A DNA stretch of 64,000 nt from Papio anubis (GCF_008728515.1 NC_044986.1:113510313-113574312), one strand, 5' to 3'. Shown: positions 10,561 through 21,440, counted from the stretch's first letter. Program-made: numbers and translations. Notes: generated by a model from the sequence alone, not told the origin.

Positions 10561-11939
10561 CATAACCATACGTGTACAGCGTCTTCCAGGAGAATGCAGG
10601 AAAGTAACTCTTCCTTATCTTGTAGAGGTCCTTGGTATGTTGTACAGGACTGAAGAATCTACTCCAGTAGGTTGGCCAGATTCCACAATAGGATATTGAC
10701 TCTAGTGTCAGAAATTCCCCTGGTGATTTCAATTAGATGTGCGGTTCTTTCTGACTTCCCCTCCCTAGCAGCGGTGCGGTGTTTCTTCGAGCTGCTGGGA
10801 TTGCAGCCGTATTCTGCTCCAGGCTGTCTCCGGTGCACGGTGTTCACTAGAACGGAGCTCAGAGGCCTGCCTCCAAGCCTGCAATACAGGTTGAATGCTG
10901 GAGAGGCTTTGCTCTCGTTTCAGGTGTCTCTGATGATTCTGGCCCAGTGTGCCAGTGTCTTGGGAATACAGTGAAGCTATTACTTCTCAGAAGTGCAGTG
11001 GGAACAAGCCAGTTACAGATTGTGGAATGATCTAGAAAATATGGAAAATGCTGCTCTGGCGTGAGTTCATAATCCAGAAAGACCTTTCCCATCCTCTCCG
11101 TCAGCTGCAGGCCTGAGAGCTGTGCTGTTCCTTCTCTGTCCTGTTTGATCCTTTGCTCTCTCTGTAGTTTTCCAAGATGTTCCAGAAACAAAGGGAGGAA
11201 GCTTTCCCATGTACCATCATGGACAACAGAGTGAGTTTGGGGGGCATCATCCCCCGGGATGGCATAGAGTAGGGAAGGCAGGGATGGGGCGGCCGATGAG
11301 CTGAAAACCATCTAGAGATGTTCATGATTTGGGGGATAAGCCAACCTGTCCAAGAGGCCGTGGCTGCTTCCTCCATGACTCATTTCTCTACATGTGTGCA
11401 CACATTTTTCTAGGTAGAAAAGTAAACTTGCAGAAAGAAGTTTTTACTCAGGTGTTTGCTGTTCTTTCTAATGAGCTCTCGCTGGGTTTTACAGCCAAGT
11501 GATAATGCAGCTATTTTCTTTAAAATAGTTTGAATTGTGTATTCACAAATCCACACTTGATTCTCTGTGAGTGTGTGGTTTCTTTTTGTTGATGTTGTGG
11601 TTGTTTGTTTAATCCTGGTAGGACCTCTTCCAGGACAAAGCCACTTGATATAGCAACAGGGTGGGCAGCCCTAAAGCATGGCAGAGTGCACCTTTCAGAG
11701 AGTGCCTTGAATTTCGAGCTTGAATCAGAATGGTCAGTATACCTGGGATTATGTTAAAACTTAGGAGGCAAATCTGTCTGTGGGCCCCATTTTTGACGGG
11801 TTCCATGTTCTGTTGGATTCAGAACATGGCACATTGTAGGTGGGGGCCACTTTTACTGAGTTTTCCTTTAAATATGTCTATAGAGTGGTTACAAGTTTGA
11901 TTTGTTCTGGAACCCACCATCAGTTAGGCCTGCCCGCCC
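10561..11939. other. Repeat-poor 1.4 kb stretch
   Basis: I recognise no transposon here. It contains an exon-like segment on the plus strand (11168-11230, listed separately) and a minus-strand open frame of 150 codons (10859-11311) with no recognisable domain. The two overlap, so at most one could be coding. Confidence 0.45.
11168..11230 (+). other. Candidate 63-bp coding exon
   Basis: A pyrimidine-rich tract ending 'ctttgctctctctgtag' (AG at 11166-11167) precedes 63 bases, and a strong donor gtgagt follows at 11231-11236. The length is a multiple of three. One frame is open throughout (21 codons, starting Phe-Ser-Lys-Met-Phe and ending Met-Asp-Asn-Arg). No neighbouring exon is recognisable in the window and I do not recognise the peptide. 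Decoy splice pairs are common, so this remains a candidate only. Confidence 0.25.
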
Positions 11940-11947
11940 TCCCACCT

Positions 11948-11979
<32 letters not shown>

Positions 11980-12185
11980 TTCCTTCCTTCCTTCCTTCCT
12001 CCCCCCCTCCCTCCCTCCCTCCCTCCCTCCCTCCCTTCCTTCCTTCCTTCCTTCCTTCCTTCCTTCCTTCCTTCTTTCCTTCCCTCTCTCCTTCCCTCCC
12101 CCCTCCCTCTCTCCCTCCCTCCTTCCTCTTTCTCTCTACTTGTCTTTCATTTTCTCTCTTTCTCTCCTCCTCCTTCGTTCCCTCC
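11936..12185. repeat. Compound polypyrimidine tract (CTGC, TTCC, CCCT units)
   Basis: A run of (GCCT)n at about 11949-11979 passes into (TTCC)n, (CCCT)n and again (TTCC)n, then into imperfect CT-rich sequence. The plus strand is almost pure pyrimidine. The long Leu-Pro-Pro-Ser frames read from it are artefacts of the repeat. A (TTTC)n stub follows at about 12265-12286. Confidence 0.95.
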
Positions 12186-12324
12186 CTCCCCTCATCTTTC
12201 TTCCTGGTTGCGGAGCAGGGCTAACGCCTAGGCAGTATGCCCAGATCAGCCTCTTTCTTTTTCAATTTTCTTTCTTTCTTTCTTTTTAATTCATCTTTTT
12301 TTGTTTTGTTTTGAGTGCTCTTTT

Positions 12325-12467
12325 CTTAAAACTTTGGAGAAGATTGTGGGAACAGATCAGCAAGCTACTTTTGAACCACAAGCAGTATCTATGAATGAGC
12401 TGCTTATTGAAATAATTTCCTACGGATATATGTCCAGTAGTGTGGACTTTCTGAAACAGTCGACTAA
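12325..12467 (+). other. Open segment ending at a strong splice donor
   Basis: One plus frame stays open for about 45 codons ('...SMNELLIEII...') up to a consensus donor gtaagt at 12468-12473. It then meets an in-frame stop inside the donor. A pyrimidine-rich stretch (about 12270-12332) lies upstream, but no clean acceptor AG is obvious. It may be a lone exon, a piece of an unrecognised repeat, or chance. I do not recognise the peptide. Confidence 0.2.
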
Positions 12468-12473
12468 GTAAGT

Positions 12474-13452
12474 GATACAGTGTTTCCTTACACAGATGTG
12501 GGTGCTTTCCCTCCTGTAGGCAATTTGTTTTGGGAATAATCTCCATTATTATTATTAAGCCCATTATTTTGTTATTCAGTTAATATAACTTTTTCAAAAA
12601 GGTAATATGCCTCTTTAAAAGGCGACTTAGAGTGGGATGGTTTTTTCTTCTTTATAAATATCACTGTGTCGAGGAGCGTAATATAAACTTCCAAATGGAA
12701 ACTGTTCTGAAGAAACTACTTACTCAAGAAATATCCCTGAATATTTCCACAGGATTGTTGCTGAGTGGGATGAACAGATGGTCTACGAGGCAATGAAACT
12801 TTTCAGGGTGTATGTTTCAGACTCCTGTCATCTCTGTACTCCATCGTTCAATTAGTGTGGACATTTAATTTCCTTTTTTGGTAGCAAACAGCACTCACTT
12901 AATTGCATACATTGTAGTTATTTTAAAGAAAACAACAGTCATATCAACATGTCGCTTTAGAATTTTTCATAGTCTTTTTTGGAATGGCATCCTGTACATA
13001 GATGACAGAAAATCTTGTCATTTTGAACTCTGTGTACTCGGCGTACAGGTCCGATTGAAATTCATCTTTTCTACTACTCTTAAAAGTTGTGTGGTGAACA
13101 TACGATAGAATAAAAGATACTTATGAAGATATTACACAGCTTACCTAGGAAAAGGAATATTTTTAAGGGCTTGACACCAGTGTGTCCCATGGCAGTAATG
13201 ACCTTGTCACCTAAGTGGATGTGGCAGTGACCCTCCCATAGGTTCAAGATTCCACAAGTACTTGAAATAACTCTTTTTTAAAAAAATTTTATAACTCAGA
13301 CTTTTAAATAATTTAGATTTGTCATCTTCAAATTACTCTGAATCCCAGAGTGCTTAAAACTGTGTAAGAAAGTTGCATCACACCTCCAAGGTGATTGATA
13401 TTTTTGCAGATGCCTTTAATTTTTTTTCCTCCTCTTCATTTACCTCTTTAAG
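12474..13452. other. AT-rich unique stretch
   Basis: About 1 kb with no repeat family that I can name. The 76-codon plus frame at 12878-13108 has no recognisable feature. Confidence 0.45.
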
Positions 13453-13462
13453 ATCCATGAGG

Positions 13463-13784
13463 GGCTGGGCACGGTGGCTACACCTGTAATCCCAGCACTT
13501 TGGGAGGCCAAGATGGGCGGATCACCTGAGGTCAGGAGTTCAAGACCAGCCTGGCCAACATGGTGAAACCCCATCTCTACTAAAAATACAAAAATTAGCC
13601 AGGCGTGGTGACGGGCGCCTGTAATCCCAGCTACTCAGGAGGCTGAGGCAGGAGAATCGTTTGAACCCAGGAGGTGGAAGTTGCAGTGAGCTGAGATGGC
13701 ACCATCGCACTCCAGCCTGGGTGACAACAGCACAACTGCATCTCAAAAAAACAAAAACAAACAAACAAAACAAAACAAAACAAA
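13463..13784 (+). mobile_element. AluS SINE, first of a tandem pair
   Basis: A full Alu with a CAAAA-type tail. The flanking repeat atccatgagg lies at 13453-13462 and 13785-13794. The right copy is also the left target repeat of the next Alu. Confidence 0.94.
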
Positions 13785-13797
13785 ATCCATGAGGACA

Positions 13798-14080
13798 GTG
13801 ACACTTTGGGAGGCTGAGGACGGCAGATCACTTGAGGCCAGGAGTTCAACACCAGCCTGGCCAACATGGCAAAACCCTGTCTCTACTAAAAAAAAAAAAA
13901 AGATTAGCCAGGCATGGTGGAGCACACCTGTGGTTCCAGCTACTCAGGAGGCTGAGGCCGGAGAATAGCTTGAACCCAGAGGTGCAGGTTGCAGTGAGCC
14001 AAGATTGCACCACTCTACTCCAGCCTGGGTGACAAAGTGAGGCTTCATGTCAATAAAATTAAAAAAAAAAAAAAAAAAAT
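13798..14080 (+). mobile_element. AluS SINE, second of a tandem pair, 5' truncated
   Basis: It starts at 'cactttgggaggctgagg', about 30 bases into the Alu, and ends in a long A tail. It is flanked by atccatgaggacag (13785-13798) and atccttgaggacag (14079-14092). Confidence 0.92.
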
Positions 14081-14207
14081 CCTTGAGGACAGGGGTGGTC
14101 ACTGTTGTAGGTCTCGCATCTGGCTGTTTTTCCATCATCTGCTTCCCCAAAATGCAGCTGTTCCCCACTAATGTGGCCTCAGTGTTGGGGTCTAGTCTTT
14201 TGGGCCC

Positions 14208-14378
14208 CTTGCTACTCCGAGTGTGGTCCTTAGACCAGCAGCAGCAGCATCACCTGGGAGCGGATTAGAAATGCTCTCACAGGCCCCGCTGCAAACCCAC
14301 TGAATCAGAATGTGTGGGGAAGCTGGATCTCCCAGTGATGCGTTTGCTTATTTACCTGTGAAAGGCACTGGTCTAGGA
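14208..14378 (+). mobile_element. MER5A-like hAT fossil
   Basis: 'gtgtggtccttagaccagc', 'cagcatcacctgggagc', 'actgaatcagaatgtg' and 'aaaggcactggtctagga' follow MER5A order. Confidence 0.8.
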
Positions 14379-14429
14379 ATCCTTGCTTCAGAAATCCAGG
14401 GTACCCTTGCTACCCCTTCTGTTCCCTGG

Positions 14430-14612
14430 TAGCATCAGTGTTGCCTCCATTGTAACACTGTCTCCATAACAAGTAACGGTCTGTTTACTTGTCTTTCTTT
14501 CCCAGCAAACTTAAAGCTCCATGTAGGTATGGATGCTGCCTGAGCTCCAAATGGGTTTCTAGTGTCTGACAAAGTCCTTGCTACATTGTGGGTGTTTGGT
14601 ACCTCTTGGGAG
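14430..14612 (+). mobile_element. L2 3' fragment
   Basis: 'ctgtttacttgtctttctttc', 'aaagctccatg' and 'cttgctacattgtgggtg' follow the L2 3' end order. It is diverged. Confidence 0.55.
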
Positions 14613-14936
14613 GAGTCAGATTGTGCTATTTTCACAAGAGGAAAGATTAAGGAAAACAACAGGTATTCCCTTCCCTCTAAAAAAATAAAAATGCTGTATT
14701 TTATAGAATTGCCAAGTACTTTAGATAGTTAACATAAGTACGTGTATCCTAACAAAAAGCTTTTGCGAGTAGTAAATATGTATTCATTTCAATGATAGAA
14801 ACCAGCACCCAAAAACAAAAAAAAAAAATTCTGATAGAATACATGAAATCCCAAGCAGAATTGGTGCCAAATTTTCAATTTTGTTGTCACTACTTCTCAT
14901 ATGGGAAGTGTAAGATTCTTGATATGGTCTGACTCT

Positions 14937-15600
14937 GTGTCCCCACCCAAATCTCATCTCGAATTGTAATCCCCACGTGTCAAGGGAGGATCCTGGCGGG
15001 AGGTGACTGGATCATGGGGGTGGCTCCCCAGTGCTGTTCTCACAATAGGGAGGGAGTTCTCACAAGATCTGATGGTTTAAAGGTGGCACTTCCTCCTTAA
15101 CTCTCACTCTCTCCTGCCACCATGTAAGATGCCTTCTTCCCTTTCACCTTCCACCATGATTGTAAGGTTTCTGAGGCCTTTTCAGCCATATGGAACTGAG
15201 TCAATTAAACCTCTTTTGTTTATAAATAACCCAGTCTCAGGTAGTTTTTTTTTTTTTTTTTTTTTTTCTTCCTGGAATGCAGTCGTGCTCTGTCACGCAG
15301 GCTGGAGTGCAGTGGTACAATCTCTGCTCATTGCAGCCTCTGCCTTCTGGGTTCAAGTGATTCTCCTGCCTCAGCCTCCCAAGGAGCTGGGACTGCAGGC
15401 ATGCACCACCACGCCTGGCTAATTTTTGTATTTTTAGTAGAGACAGGGTTTCGCCATGTTGGCCAGGCTGGTCTCGAACTCCTGACCTCAGGTGATCCAC
15501 CTGCCTTGGCCTTGCAAAGTGCTGGGATTACAGGTATGAGCCACCACGCCCGGCCTGAAGTAGGATCTTTATAGCAGTGTGAGAAGGGACTAATACAACT
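14937..15600 (+). mobile_element. MaLR LTR (MST type) interrupted by an Alu
   Basis: The LTR starts 'tgatatggtctgactctgtg' with 'ccccacccaaatctcatctc', continues to 'aataacccagtctcaggtag' (about 15244), and resumes after the Alu with 'agcagtgtgagaagggact' to about 15600. It is a solo LTR with no internal region beside it. Confidence 0.88.
15245..15555 (-). mobile_element. AluS SINE inside the MaLR LTR
   Basis: A minus-strand Alu with a long T run (about 15246-15267) inserted near the 3' end of the LTR. The target repeat is short and poorly kept (aggtag/aagtag). Confidence 0.93.
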
Positions 15601-16221
15601 CTTTTAAAATACAAACCATAGCAGAGCAAGATGTGTGAATGGTGACCAGAGACCTGCTCCTGTTGTTGAAAACGTTCTGGCTGGGATTTGTCTTCACAGC
15701 TTCTCCAGAGTTTTAAACATAAGAAGACGCTATTAATGGCTCCAACGTTGCCATGAGTAAACTACCTTCTGGAAAGAAGCTGGCACTGTTTTGAGCTGAA
15801 TGAACAGATTTCACTTCTTGAGCCTTATTAATGACTTAGACACGCTTTTAAAAATGAGTCAAACCCCATCCACGCCTCAAGGAGCTGAGAATTGATATTG
15901 GGGGGGTGGGGGTTCCAAGTATACCCAGCAACTGTGCGAGAAAGCAGCCTTAGGACTCTGTAGGAGGGGAGTAGGTGCTTGCAGGGGGTTCAGAAGAGGT
16001 ACCCATCATAGCCATCTGGCAAATCAGAAGAAGGTGGCATTGGAGGAACTCGAAGGCCGAGTGGGCTTTTCCTGGGTGGAGGCAGGAAAAAAGGGCAACA
16101 GTTTAGTGGGTGGAACAGCTAGAACAGGTACAGAGATAAAGATGAAAAGTGTTTGAGAAGGTGCGACAGGAAGGATGGGGTTCAGGGAACCGAGGGCAAA
16201 GCACGGAGGTGCCTATTCTTG
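15601..16221. other. Weak ancient-repeat sequence around a G-rich patch
   Basis: G-runs (seven and five G) lie at 15900-15912. From about 15940 the wording ('ggaggaactcgaagg', 'gttcagggaaccgagggc') resembles the same old unclassified family seen at 600-1130. Confidence 0.4.
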
Positions 16222-16250
16222 GGCTGGGCATGGTGGTTCACACCTGTAAT
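16222..16250 (+). mobile_element. 29-bp Alu 5' stub
   Basis: 'ggctgggcatggtggttcac' plus 'acctgtaat' is the exact start of an Alu. It stops abruptly and joins a MaLR LTR fragment at 16251. There is no Alu tail or right arm. Confidence 0.85.
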
Positions 16251-16375
16251 GATAGTGATGGGGTTCTCAAGAGATCTGATGGTTTAAAGGTGGCACTTCC
16301 TCCTTAGCTCTCTCTTTCTCTCTCTCTCTCTCCTGCCCCCATGTAAGACGTGCCTTGCTTCCCTTTGTACTTCAT
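16251..16375 (+). mobile_element. MaLR LTR (MST) fragment fused to the Alu stub
   Basis: 'gagatctgatggtttaaagg' and 'tggcacttcctcctta' match the internal part of an MST LTR, followed by a CT run and 'cccccatgtaagac'. Its core is nearly identical to 15065-15105 in the LTR 1.2 kb upstream. The 12-mer tttgtacttcat occurs at its right end (16364-16375) and again at 16400-16411. Confidence 0.8.
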
Positions 16376-16616
16376 CCTGAAATCATCACAATCTAGGGGT
16401 TTGTACTTCATTTGCTAGGCCAAGGGGTAACTATTGAAAAGATTTTTGCATAGCAAAGGATTGAGGAGGAATGCTGGGAAGATGAGGGATGATTCCTGTG
16501 GTGGTGTGTGGGATGGGGATGGACTAGGCATTTTCAGAATAGAGACCAGCTGGCCACCTGGCATCTGATTGTGAGAGTCCTGGCTGGAGGGGAGGGGCCC
16601 TAGGCAAGCCGACTGA
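16376..16616 (+). mobile_element. Ancient unclassified repeat fragment
   Basis: 'aaggggtaactattgaaaag' and 'gggatggactaggc' run parallel to the copy at about 640-760. Family unknown. Confidence 0.4.
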
Positions 16617-16921
16617 TCTTTTTTTTAAAGGCTTAATTTTTAGAGATAGCATCTTGCTCTCTCGCCCAGGCTGGAGTGCAGGGGCGAGATCACAGTTCAC
16701 TGTAGCCTCAAACTCCTGGGGTTAAGTGATCCTCCTGTCTCAGCCTCTAGAATGGCTGGGACTACAGGCACGCCACCATGCATGGCTAATTTTAAAATTT
16801 TTTTGTAGTGACGGGGTCTCAGTATGTTGCCCAGGCTGGTCTTGAACTCTTGGGCTCAAGCCATCCTCCCGCTTTTCTTCCCAAAATGCTGGATTGCAGG
16901 TGTGAACCACCATGCCCAACC
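16617..16921 (-). mobile_element. AluJ SINE
   Basis: A diverged minus-strand AluJ ('cctcaaactcctggggttaa', 'tatgttgcccaggctggtc'). Confidence 0.9.
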
Positions 16922-17028
16922 CAAGCAGGTTGACCCTGCTGGATACATTGAGAAGGAAGAATCAGCAGAGCCCTGCGAGTCATAGGAGGTCAACAGGAGG
17001 GAGGCAAGTGTTTAAAGTCTCATTTAAT

Positions 17029-17335
17029 CTTTTTTTTTTTTTTTTTTTGGTGAAACATAGTCTTATTCTGTTGCCTGGGCTGGAGTGCAGTGGTGTAATC
17101 TCAGCTTACTGCAACCTCCGCTTCCTAGGTTCAAGCGATGCTCATGCCTCAGCCTCCCAAGTAGCTGAGATTACAGGCGCAGACCACCATGCCTGGCTAA
17201 TTTTTGTATTTTTTAGTAGAGATGGGGGTTTCACTGTGTTGCCCAGGCTGGTCTCGAACTCCTGGCCTCAAGTGATCCACCTGCCTTGGCTTCCTAAAGT
17301 GCTGGGATTGCAGGTGTGAGCCACTGCACCTGGCC
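17029..17335 (-). mobile_element. AluS-type SINE
   Basis: A full minus-strand Alu with an 18-base T run at its left end. It keeps 'cttgcctgg'-type changes and is moderately diverged. Confidence 0.93.
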
Positions 17336-17377
17336 TGGGATTCTTTCTTACCTCCTTTGCTGACTTCTTCCTCCTTG

Positions 17378-17782
17378 TATTAGTCTGTTCTCACACTGTT
17401 ATAAAGAACTACCTGAGACTGGGTAGCTTATAAGAAAAGAGGTTTAATTGGCTCATGGTTCTGCAGGCTGTACTGGAAGCATCGAGGCTTCTGCTTCTGG
17501 GGCCGCCTCAGGATGCTTCCGGTCATGGTGGAAGGAGGAGTAAAGTGTCTCCCCTGCCCCTCAGTAGCAAGAGGGCGAGTGAGGGAGGAGGTGCTGCACA
17601 CTTCTAACAACCGGATCTCACGAGAACTCACTATCAGGAGACCAGCACCAGTGGCAGGGTGCGAAACCATTCATGAGAAACCGCCCCCCATGATCCAGTC
17701 ACCTCCCGCCAGGCCCCACCTCCAACACTGGGGACCACACTCCAACATGAGATTTGGTGGGGACACAGAGCCAAACCGTATC
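17378..17782 (-). mobile_element. MaLR solo LTR (MST/MLT1 type)
   Basis: 'tattagtctgttctcacac', 'acctgagactgggtagctta', 'gatctcacgagaactcacta' and 'gagccaaaccgtatca' are the complement of an MST-type LTR, nearly full length. An AluS is inserted at its right edge. Confidence 0.88.
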
Positions 17783-17795
17783 ACTCCTATTTCTT

Positions 17796-18120
17796 TCTTC
17801 TTTCCTTCTCTTTTCTCTTTCTCTTTTCTTTTCTTTTTTTGAGATGGAGTCTCACTCTGTTGCCCAGGCTAGAGTGTAGTGGCACAATCTTGGCTCACTG
17901 CAACCTCTGCTGCCCGGGTTCAAGCGATTCTCCTGCCTCAGTCTCCCGAGTAGCTGAGATTACAGGTGCCTGCCACCGTGCCTGGCTAAATTTTGTATTT
18001 TTGGTAGAGATGGGGTTTCACCATCTTGGCCAGGTTGGTCTTGAGCTCCTGACCTTGTGATCCACGCGTCTCGGCCTCCCAAAGTGCTGGGATTACAGGT
18101 GTGAGCCACCGCACCCGGCC
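17796..18120 (-). mobile_element. AluS SINE with long CT-rich tail
   Basis: A full minus-strand Alu whose tail became a 43-base TTTC-rich run. Flanks are atcactcctatttctt (17780-17795) and atcactcctgtttctt (18121-18136), one mismatch. Confidence 0.95.
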
Positions 18121-18136
18121 ATCACTCCTGTTTCTT

Positions 18137-19056
18137 AGCTGGGGACATTTAAAGCAATTTGATACCCTGTCTCCTTTGCTTTCCAAATGTCCATCTGTGG
18201 AATCCACCTTGATTTGTCTCTCACTTTAATTTGGAGGATGTCCAGGGCAAAATCTCCAGCCTTCATGTCTCTCTAAAGCAGTGATCTTCAAAGTGGGTAG
18301 ACAAGACGGTCCATTGGGATGCAGAAAAAAAATGTTAACACTCCTACTTATAATTTGATCTTTTAGAATGAGGATGAAGTTAAGAATCATGAGTATTGTT
18401 TTGGATTGACAGTTTGTCAGGCAGACAGTCACAAGCCTGTGAGTCATTCCCAGGGACCCGTGAACTCCCCCAGAATTCTTGCTCCTCTGCCTTGAGCTTA
18501 AGAAGACAGTGGTGGTTTGCATGTGGCTGGTTAAGTGGATTTGTGAGTTATATGCTCTGGTGTTACCTAAACCAACCTTCACAAAATAGAGCAGGAATTT
18601 AAGAAGATTCCTGGAAGGAAACCATGGCTTGAAGATAATATTGAAAATGCAAGCGCAAGCACACAACAGGATAATGAAAGAGCTCAGATTTCTACTCCTG
18701 GGAGTTCTTTGTCAGTCGTGTTACAAGGATAAAACAATTTAGTAACAATACAAATACAAGTGAAATATTCAGTTTCATTGATCTCACTTAAAGTACTCTC
18801 TTATTCATAACATTTTTCTAGTGAAAGCAAAAATGTGAATTGCATTGCTCCTAAGTAAAATACAGTTTATTTATGTTGTTTCTTTGATCGAATTATTTAA
18901 AGTTTTAAGGCTGTGTAAATTTTACATTTACATAAGATATGAGTGCAGTGGTATCTCTGTGATAATTTATAAGTCATTGTATCCATATTGGGGGTTTTGT
19001 ACCTGAGTGTTTTGTACTGAAGAGGGCACATAATTAACACAGTTTGGAGACTTTTA
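18137..19056. other. Unique stretch without recognised gene
   Basis: About 900 bases. A 146-codon minus frame (18226-18666) has no recognisable domain. Around 18275 the text 'gcagtgatcttcaaagtggg' weakly resembles an hAT fossil end, which I could not confirm. Confidence 0.4.
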
Positions 19057-19064
19057 TTCTAGAG

Positions 19065-19523
19065 CAGTGGTCCCCAACCCTCTTGGCACCAGGGATTGGC
19101 TACATCAATGACAGTTTTTCCACTGACCGGGAGAGGGGGAGGATGATGATATCAGGATGATTCATGTGCATTACATTTGTTGTGTACTTTATTTTTATTA
19201 TTATTACATTATAATATATAATGAAATAATTCTATGACTCACCATAATGTAGCATCAGTGGGAGCCCTGAGCTTGTTTTCCTGTAACTAGATGGTCCTAC
19301 TTGGGGGTGATGGGAGATGGTGACAGATCATCAGGCATTAGATTTTCATAAGGAGCACACAACCTAGGTTCCTCGCATACACAGTTCACAATAGGGTTCA
19401 CGCTCCTATGAGAATCTGTTGCCACCAATGATCTGACAAGAGGTGGGGCTGAGGCAGGAATGCTCACTTGCCTGCCACTCACCTTCCTGGTGTGCGGCCC
19501 AGTTCCACGGCCTGGTACCCCTG
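19065..19523 (+). mobile_element. MER1A-type hAT (Charlie) transposon
   Basis: It starts 'cagtggtccccaaccc' and ends 'ggcctggtacccctg', with the internal markers 'gatcatcaggcattagattt' and 'cacgctcctatgagaatctg'. A perfect 8-bp hAT target duplication, ttctagag, lies at 19057-19064 and 19524-19531. It is non-autonomous, with no transposase frame. Confidence 0.93.
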
Positions 19524-19531
19524 TTCTAGAG

Positions 19532-20683
19532 ACTCGGCTCTGTATTTCTAGAGCTTTGTAGACAAATCCATGCTAGCATCTGGCTTGGTCCTGTGCATGT
19601 CAGCCAGTGAGCACGCCTACATGCCGTCTGTCTCAGAATGAAGAGCTGGGGTGTCTGGCAGAAAAGGAACAACATCTCTGTGAGTGACACAGAGCCCCAA
19701 AACCCAGCCTGGGGAAAGGGGCCGAGAGAGGCCCTGGAACCAGCTCCAGAACTCTTTTACATGCATCTTGGTTTCTTGCACGAACTGAGGATGCCTTTGT
19801 TAATATGTGCCAGGCTGAGGCACTTGCAGGAGGTGACGGCCACCTTGACTCTGCATGCTGAAGCCCTCCTGTCACTCACCCGTGTATACTGTGGTCCCCC
19901 AGCCCATAACACAAGCCAGGACAAACCCAGGGGAGGTCCCTGGACACACTGCCAAAATTCCTGGTTGGTTCTGTATGTGCCCTTGCTGGGTTCCCAGCCC
20001 AGTTCCAGCTCTAGGCTTGCAGGTCTCTCACTAGGAACCACGCCTCCAGCCCTTTGGTGGATCAATACCTGCCACCTCCAGTTCTGAATCTGACCTCTCC
20101 CTCTAGGCCTCCAGCCTGGATCTACCCAGTTCTGGATTCAGATCGTTAAGAGGCACAAAGCACTGAAACATTGCCTTTCTTCTTTATTTAAAGAACTAAA
20201 TTAAACATTTTAAACCATATAATAAGTGTAAAGAGATCCAACAAAGTTCTGTTTCTGCCATTATTACTATGTCATGGCCATTTCAGAATGATCAAATAGG
20301 AGATTTTTTTTTTTTTTTTTTCCAAAAAGTCTCTCTCTTTTGTTGTTCCTATTCTGCTGCTAAGCCACCAGTTCTCCATTGGTCCATTCTCTCTTCCTGC
20401 TACAGATTATCTTAGGGGTTCTATTCATGAGACTTCTGGAGACCTAACCCCTATCCCGGCCAATGCTCTGTAACAGGGAATAATGCTTGGCTGACATCAT
20501 TAACTCAGCCCCTCAAAGATTATGCCCATTTTCCTCCTTCCCCACCCACATGGTGTCCTCCTTGTTACCTCTGCAAATGTCGTTACCAGGATCCCAGTTA
20601 TCTACATAAAAAATCAAAGATGGAATCTTCACCTATTCATCCAATCATCCATCCAGTCAACAAATTGGTATTCAATGCTAACA
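19532..20683. other. Repeat-poor 1.1 kb stretch
   Basis: Two overlapping opposed frames (149 codons plus strand, 19638-20087; 102 codons minus strand) lie here without recognisable domains. A run of about 17 T at 20306-20322 is the only simple sequence. I see no splice pair that stands out. Confidence 0.45.
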
Positions 20684-20795
20684 GTAATGTTGGCTAACAT
20701 TTATTAGGCAAGCACAGCTGCCAGCTTTTATATTTGCATTATCTTATATCCTCACAGCAACTCTGCAAGGAAGGTATTGTGATAGTCTACTTTTT

Positions 20796-21408
20796 ATTTA
20801 TTTATTTTTAGACAGGGTCTTGCACTATTGCCCAGGCTGGAGTGTAGTGGCACCATCATGTCTCACTGCAACCTCGACCTCCTGGGCCCGAGCGATCCTC
20901 CCACCTCAGCCTTCCATGTAGCTGGGACTACAGGCATGCTCCAACTTGCCTGGCGAATATTTTAAAAAATGCTTTGTAGGGCCGGGCACAGTGGCTCATG
21001 CCTATAATCCCAGCACTTTGGGAGGCTTAGGTGGGCGGATCACCTGAGGTCAGGAGTTCGAGACCAGCCTGACCAACTGGAGAAACCCCATCTCTACTAA
21101 AAATACAAAATTAGCCGGGCGTGATGGCTCATGCCTGTAATCCCAGCTACTCGGGAGGCTGAGGCAGGAGAATCGCTTGAACCTGAGAGGTAGAGGTTAC
21201 TGTGAGCCGAGATTGCGCCATTGCACTCCAGCCTGGGCAACAAGAGCGAAACTCCATCTCACAAAAAAAAAAAAAATGTTTTGTAGAGATGAGTCGTAGT
21301 CTCCCTATGTCGCCCAGTCTTGTCTTGAACTTCTGGGCTCCAGCGATACTCCTGTCTCAGTTTCCCAAAGTGCTGGGATTACGAGTATGAGCCACTGCAC
21401 CGAGACTG
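20796..21408 (-). mobile_element. AluJ SINE split by an AluS
   Basis: Left part 20796-20979 and right part 21271-21408 join into one diverged minus-strand AluJ once the AluS and one target repeat are removed. Confidence 0.88.
20980..21270 (+). mobile_element. AluS SINE inside AluJ
   Basis: A full Alu with target repeats aaaaaatgctttgtag (20964-20979) and aaaaaatgttttgtag (21271-21286). Confidence 0.95.
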
Positions 21409-21440
21409 ATGACCCACTTTTAACAGATGAGAAACCTGAC

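Noticed and set aside
10859..11311. 150-codon minus frame as a gene
   Set aside because: Unrecognised, with no splice or promoter support, and of a length expected by chance in 64 kb.
11840..12289. Open frames of 109-149 codons rich in Leu, Pro and Ser
   Set aside because: They are read straight through TTCC/CCCT tetranucleotide repeats, so the open state is an artefact of composition.
16912..17319. 135-codon plus frame
   Set aside because: Mostly Alu antisense sequence.
19638..20087. 149-codon plus frame as a gene
   Set aside because: Overlapped by an opposed frame, no recognisable content.
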